Of a DNA stretch of 64,000 nucleotides, positions 61,082 to 64,000 are shown piece after piece. Made by a program: the position numbers and the translations under genes. This DNA comes from Methylovirgula sp. 4M-Z18. Lineage in GTDB: Bacteria; Pseudomonadota; Alphaproteobacteria; Rhizobiales; Beijerinckiaceae. Position 1 is the first letter of the stretch, and every line of letters begins with the position of its first letter. The notes below the pieces were generated by a model that worked only from the letters and a program-made list of their open reading frames with translations, made no database searches and was not told where the DNA came from. The DNA lies in contig NZ_CP149574.1 of the NCBI RefSeq assembly GCF_037890675.1, positions 1,922,001 to 1,986,000 on the forward strand, read 5' to 3'.

Positions 61082-63066
61082 AGCCAGCGTTTCCTTCTGC
61101 CGCCGAGGAAGTTTTGCGCCGGTCGCTGCGCTTGCGGCGGGGGCGGGGCTTCCTGGGGCGTCTCAGGTGGTGCCGCGATTGGACGCGGCGTGAATAAGTC
61201 GGGCGTCGCGTCGGCCGAACCGTGCCGCTGTGCCAGAATCTCGGCCCAGCGCGCCGCATCGAAGCGGTCGACGCCGAGGCCGTTGGGCGACGCGCCGAAG
61301 GCGAGGGCGCGGGCATAGACCGCAAGGTCGAGCGCCTCGTTGGCGCGGAATTTGTGCCATTCCTGCACCGCCGTGCCGTCGCGCTTTTCGCGCAGCTCGA
61401 GCACTTCGCCGGTGAGCTGCTCGATGTATGGCTCGTCGGCGACTTCGCGCGTGAGGCGCAGGCCGCCGGGTAGCGGCTTGTCCGTCTCGATCGCTTTCAG
61501 CGCGTGGGCCAGCCAGACCTTAAGGTCGAACGTGCCCACGAAATACAGCGGGATGCGGAACAGCACCTGATTGATCCTGTTGCGCACCTCGATGCGGCGC
61601 GGCGTCGACAGGGCGACCGCATCGCGGCTCGACGAGCCTTTCAGGGCGCGCCAGCGCGGTTTGCGCCGCACGAAATGATAGACCCGCTGCGTATGGTGGC
61701 CGCCCGAGTCGATGCCGCACAGATCGGCGGGATACTCGCCTCTACCATGCGGCCAAACCGATTTGCTCTTGTCGTCGAGGGCGATCCACGGCTCGTCCGT
61801 GTGCAGGTCGCCCTCGATCACGCCGGCGTCGATCAGCCATTGCTGTACTGCGCCGCCGGTTTGATCGGGTCCGAAGCCCCAGACCGCCCATTCGAAGCGG
61901 TCGTCCTGGGTGTCGACCACGAAGACGATGCGGCCGACTTGGGGCGGGACGATTCCGCGCGGGTAGTCTTCCGCGCGCTTGGCGATTTCGCCGGTGTCGA
62001 TCTCGATGCCGTGGGCATCGTAGGATTCGCCGAGCACCAGGTTGGTGAACGATTTCTCCTCGGTCGGCTTGCCGCGACTATCGAGATATTTCTTCCAGAT
62101 TACGTCCCATGCGGTGAGCAGCGACGAAAGGGCGTTCAGAAAATAACTCGGATGCCGCCCAGGTCCCGGTTGTGTCGCCATCCATTCGCCGGCGAGCACC
62201 ATGTTGCGCTGTTGCCAGGAGTGAATGACCTTGCCGCAGCACTGGGTGACATAGTGGGTGTTGTAGGGCGCTTCCTCGGCGCCCTTCACCTGCCCCCAAT
62301 CGAAGGTTATCTTTGTGCCGCAATGAGGACACGGCATGAACCACTTGCGTTGGTCGCCCGTGGCATAGGCTATGTCGATTCTGCTCGAGCCCTTGTTGGT
62401 CGGCGTCGAGATTTCGAGGCGCTTGTCCGTGCCGAGCCTGGTATAGGCCGTCATGCGCGCATCGAGCATCCCCATCGGGTCGCCCTGCTTGTCGAGGTCG
62501 AACGGCCAACGGTCGATTTCGTCGGCGAGAGCGAAGCGCGTGGTCTTGCCGGACAGATCCGTCGACGAATTCGCGCCGGTGAGCACGAGACGGCCGCCTG
62601 GAAACTTTTTCTCGAGGGTTTTGGACCCTTCAGAATCGCCGGAGCGTTGCTTCCGGATCTTGCCCCGCAGGGCCTTGCACAGTTTGAGCGCGTCGCTGAG
62701 GCGCTCGGAATTGAAATCCTTGGCCGCGGCGAGCGACGGCTGCACCAGCATCATCGGATCGGGGCATGTAGCGATCAGATACAGCAGCCAGCCAATGCCG
62801 ATAGTCGAGAACCCGGTCTGCCCGGACTTCTTCACTGCGATGCGCCGATGCGGTTGGTCCACTCGGAGCATCTCGAGCGGCTCGCGCAACTGCGGCGTGA
62901 GCGAGAAGTCGATCGTCTTGCCCTTGCCGGGACCGATTGGGACGACGAAGCTCTCTTCGCACCATGAAACCGGCGAAACGACCGGCCTTGGCTTTATCCC
63001 GCGCGCCAGGGCAGCGAGAAGAGCGCGTTTCTCGTCACTCGGGCTCGGACTCGTCGTCTGAAGCAT
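61078..63066 (-). CDS. Terminase large subunit, lambda gpA type
   Basis: 662 aa. The ATPase part shows KKSGQTGFSTIGIGWLLYLI and the Walker B-like FALADEIDRWPFDLD. A cysteine pair lies in PCPHCGTKITFDWGQVKGAE. The nuclease part has VVDTQDDRFEWAVWGFGPDQ. It cuts and packages phage DNA. It overlaps the small subunit by 32 bp. Confidence 0.93.
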   Translation of the reverse strand: MLQTTSPSPSDEKRALLAALARGIKPRPVVSPVSWCEESFVVPIGPGKGKTIDFSLTPQLREPLEMLRVDQPHRRIAVKKSGQTGFSTIGIGWLLYLIATCPDPMMLVQPSLAAAKDFNSERLSDALKLCKALRGKIRKQRSGDSEGSKTLEKKFPGGRLVLTGANSSTDLSGKTTRFALADEIDRWPFDLDKQGDPMGMLDARMTAYTRLGTDKRLEISTPTNKGSSRIDIAYATGDQRKWFMPCPHCGTKITFDWGQVKGAEEAPYNTHYVTQCCGKVIHSWQQRNMVLAGEWMATQPGPGRHPSYFLNALSSLLTAWDVIWKKYLDSRGKPTEEKSFTNLVLGESYDAHGIEIDTGEIAKRAEDYPRGIVPPQVGRIVFVVDTQDDRFEWAVWGFGPDQTGGAVQQWLIDAGVIEGDLHTDEPWIALDDKSKSVWPHGRGEYPADLCGIDSGGHHTQRVYHFVRRKPRWRALKGSSSRDAVALSTPRRIEVRNRINQVLFRIPLYFVGTFDLKVWLAHALKAIETDKPLPGGLRLTREVADEPYIEQLTGEVLELREKRDGTAVQEWHKFRANEALDLAVYARALAFGASPNGLGVDRFDAARWAEILAQRHGSADATPDLFTPRPIAAPPETPQEAPPPPQAQRPAQNFLGGRRKRWL

Positions 63067-63643
63067 CGGTTTGGCCGTCAGCGGCCTGCTCCAGGGCCTT
63101 GGCGATGTCGTCGCATAGCTGGTGGCTCTTGTATTTCAGCCACGCTCTGACCGCGGACTCGCCGCCGGACAGCGCCAGGCCGGTGATTTCCTCGGCATAG
63201 GTCCAGATTTCCTGAATGCCGCGCGCGATCGTGCGGCCGGCGGTTTCCATCGCGTCGAGATGGACGTCGCGACTGATGAGTTCGCCGCGTTCCTTCGCGA
63301 GGCGGAGGCGCAGAAGCTCGGTTTTGAGTTCCTCGCTTTCCGTTTTCGCCGAGGCGAGGCTGCGGCCGGTGGTTACGACCGCGCGATCGTCGCCCGAAAG
63401 CTCGCGCTCGAGTTCCGAGGCGATTTCGGTGACGGAATGATCGTCGATGCGGGCCCGGGACAGAACGAAAGCGGCTTTTGCCTCATCCACCCGGACGAAT
63501 TTCTTGCCGACGAAGGCATGGTCGACGATCGAGCCGGTCATGTCATAGACCGGGATGCGCCCCTTCTTGATGGCCTGATTGATGGCCTGCTTGCTGACCC
63601 CGATCGACCGCGCAAAGGCCGCGGGGGCTACCATTTCCGACAT
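63035..63643 (-). CDS. Terminase small subunit
   Basis: 202 aa from ATG 63643, with GAGGGG upstream. Residues 8-35 form an HTH (AFARSIGVSKQAINQAIKKG) and a helical part follows, as in Nu1-type small terminases that recognise the packaging site. The GGTCAA array immediately upstream could be its binding site. Confidence 0.85.
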   Translation of the reverse strand: MSEMVAPAAFARSIGVSKQAINQAIKKGRIPVYDMTGSIVDHAFVGKKFVRVDEAKAAFVLSRARIDDHSVTEIASELERELSGDDRAVVTTGRSLASAKTESEELKTELLRLRLAKERGELISRDVHLDAMETAGRTIARGIQEIWTYAEEITGLALSGGESAVRAWLKYKSHQLCDDIAKALEQAADGQTDASDDESEPE

Positions 63644-63702
63644 GGTCAACCCCTCAAGCCCGTTGACGGTCAAGGCCGGTCAACGAGGTCAACCGGGTCA
63701 AC
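63644..63702. repeat. GGTCAA iteron array upstream of the terminase genes
   Basis: GGTCAA units start at 63644, 63668, 63678, 63687 and 63696; the last four are spaced 10, 9 and 9 bp, about one helical turn. The array abuts the small terminase start and is a candidate cos/pac recognition site or promoter operator. Confidence 0.6.
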
Positions 63703-63827
63703 GCTAAAAAAAATCGATCGAACGAAAGACCAAACGCGCCTCCGCGCCGCGTTGGGTTTTGAGGGCTGGGAAGGACCCGTGACTTTTTGGCTACACCGTC
63801 CCATGCCTGGCTGCCGACCACGACCGG

Positions 63828-63847
63828 GTGTGACGTGCCGGTCACAC
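63828..63847. terminator. Hairpin after the partial phage gene at the window end
   Basis: GTGTGAC and GTCACAC form a perfect 7-bp stem with a 6-nt loop, 2 bp past the stop codon at 63850. No T-run follows, so it may only weaken transcription into the terminase genes. Confidence 0.4.
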
Positions 63848-63849
63848 GG

Positions 63850-64000
63850 TCAGGGCATCATCGCGGCGAGACGTGTCATCACGCCGTTGAGCACGACCTG
63901 CGACTGGCTCTCGAAGGCCTGCGCCGTCGCGCCCTTCGTCATCTCGGTCGGAATGAACAGGCCGGAGCGCTCCTGCTTGATCTTGCCGCCCCACTTGCGG
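63850..64000 (-). CDS. Unidentified phage protein (partial, 5' end outside window)
   Basis: The last 49 codons are open to the window edge and end TGA at 63850. Visible residues are KIKQERSGLFIPTEMTKGAT and FESQSQVVLNGVMTRLAAMM. Codon use matches the neighbouring phage genes. Not recognised. Its place upstream of terminase suggests a DNA-processing or regulatory gene. Confidence 0.5.
   Translation of the reverse strand, partial: RKWGGKIKQERSGLFIPTEMTKGATAQAFESQSQVVLNGVMTRLAAMMP

Noticed and set aside
1-64000. CRISPR array, rRNA or complete tRNA
   Set aside because: No regularly spaced direct repeats of CRISPR type, no rRNA sequence and only a tRNA fragment were seen.

Overview
The window looks like the chromosome of an alphaproteobacterium of the order Hyphomicrobiales. 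The evidence is high GC, a B12-dependent class II ribonucleotide reductase with a C-terminal zinc ribbon, an NDUFA12-like complex I subunit next to a DUF2155 protein and aat, and dispersed palindromic repeats of the kind common in this group. The genus cannot be named from sequence alone. No rRNA gene, complete tRNA gene or CRISPR array was found.

Layout. Positions 1-3.1 kb (minus) hold a two-domain GT4 glycosyltransferase (3' end outside the window) and an FkbM methyltransferase with a helical tail, probably for surface polysaccharide. Positions 3.1-4.3 kb are IS481-type and gene debris. Positions 4.3-11.9 kb carry a LacI-type regulator facing a seven-gene plus-strand operon: a membrane di-iron hydroxylase, a Rieske ferredoxin and a flavin reductase (MocD/E/F-like), a divergent ketopantoate hydroxymethyltransferase paralogue, PurU, FolD and a TIM-barrel isomerase. 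The simplest reading is oxidative removal of a methyl group, with the C1 unit passed through tetrahydrofolate to formate. Positions 12.1-24.7 kb are mostly core: a HerA-like ATPase, an acquired DUF1566 cassette between direct repeats, nrdJ, the NDUFA12 gene, DUF2155, aat, ilvD and dusA.

From 24.8 kb to the window end lies a prophage. A tyrosine integrase abuts the 5' end of dusA, a known integration hotspot. A variable zone follows (24.8-34.7 kb): a protein with a GHNRPPE motif, a lipoprotein, a 3' fragment of tRNA-Pro flanked by arm-like repeats, an HTH protein, a protein with an R-x4-H HEPN-like motif, a caspase-like protease, a Dam-type methyltransferase, and a plus-strand SRAP island. Then one long minus-strand late region runs from terminase (63.6 kb) to lysis (34.8 kb): terminase, portal, protease-capsid fusion, P2-like contractile tail and baseplate, sheath, tube, a gpE/E' frameshift cassette, tape measure, a glycosyltransferase, and a lysis cassette with a GH19-type endolysin, RlpA-like protein and GTA-type holin. 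The early and right-end region is outside the window.

The strongest leads for undescribed biology are the prophage caspase/HEPN-like/HTH cluster, the demethylation and C1 operon, the attP-like tRNA-Pro site inside a dusA-integrated element, and chromosomal palindromes lying between genes of the phage late operon.
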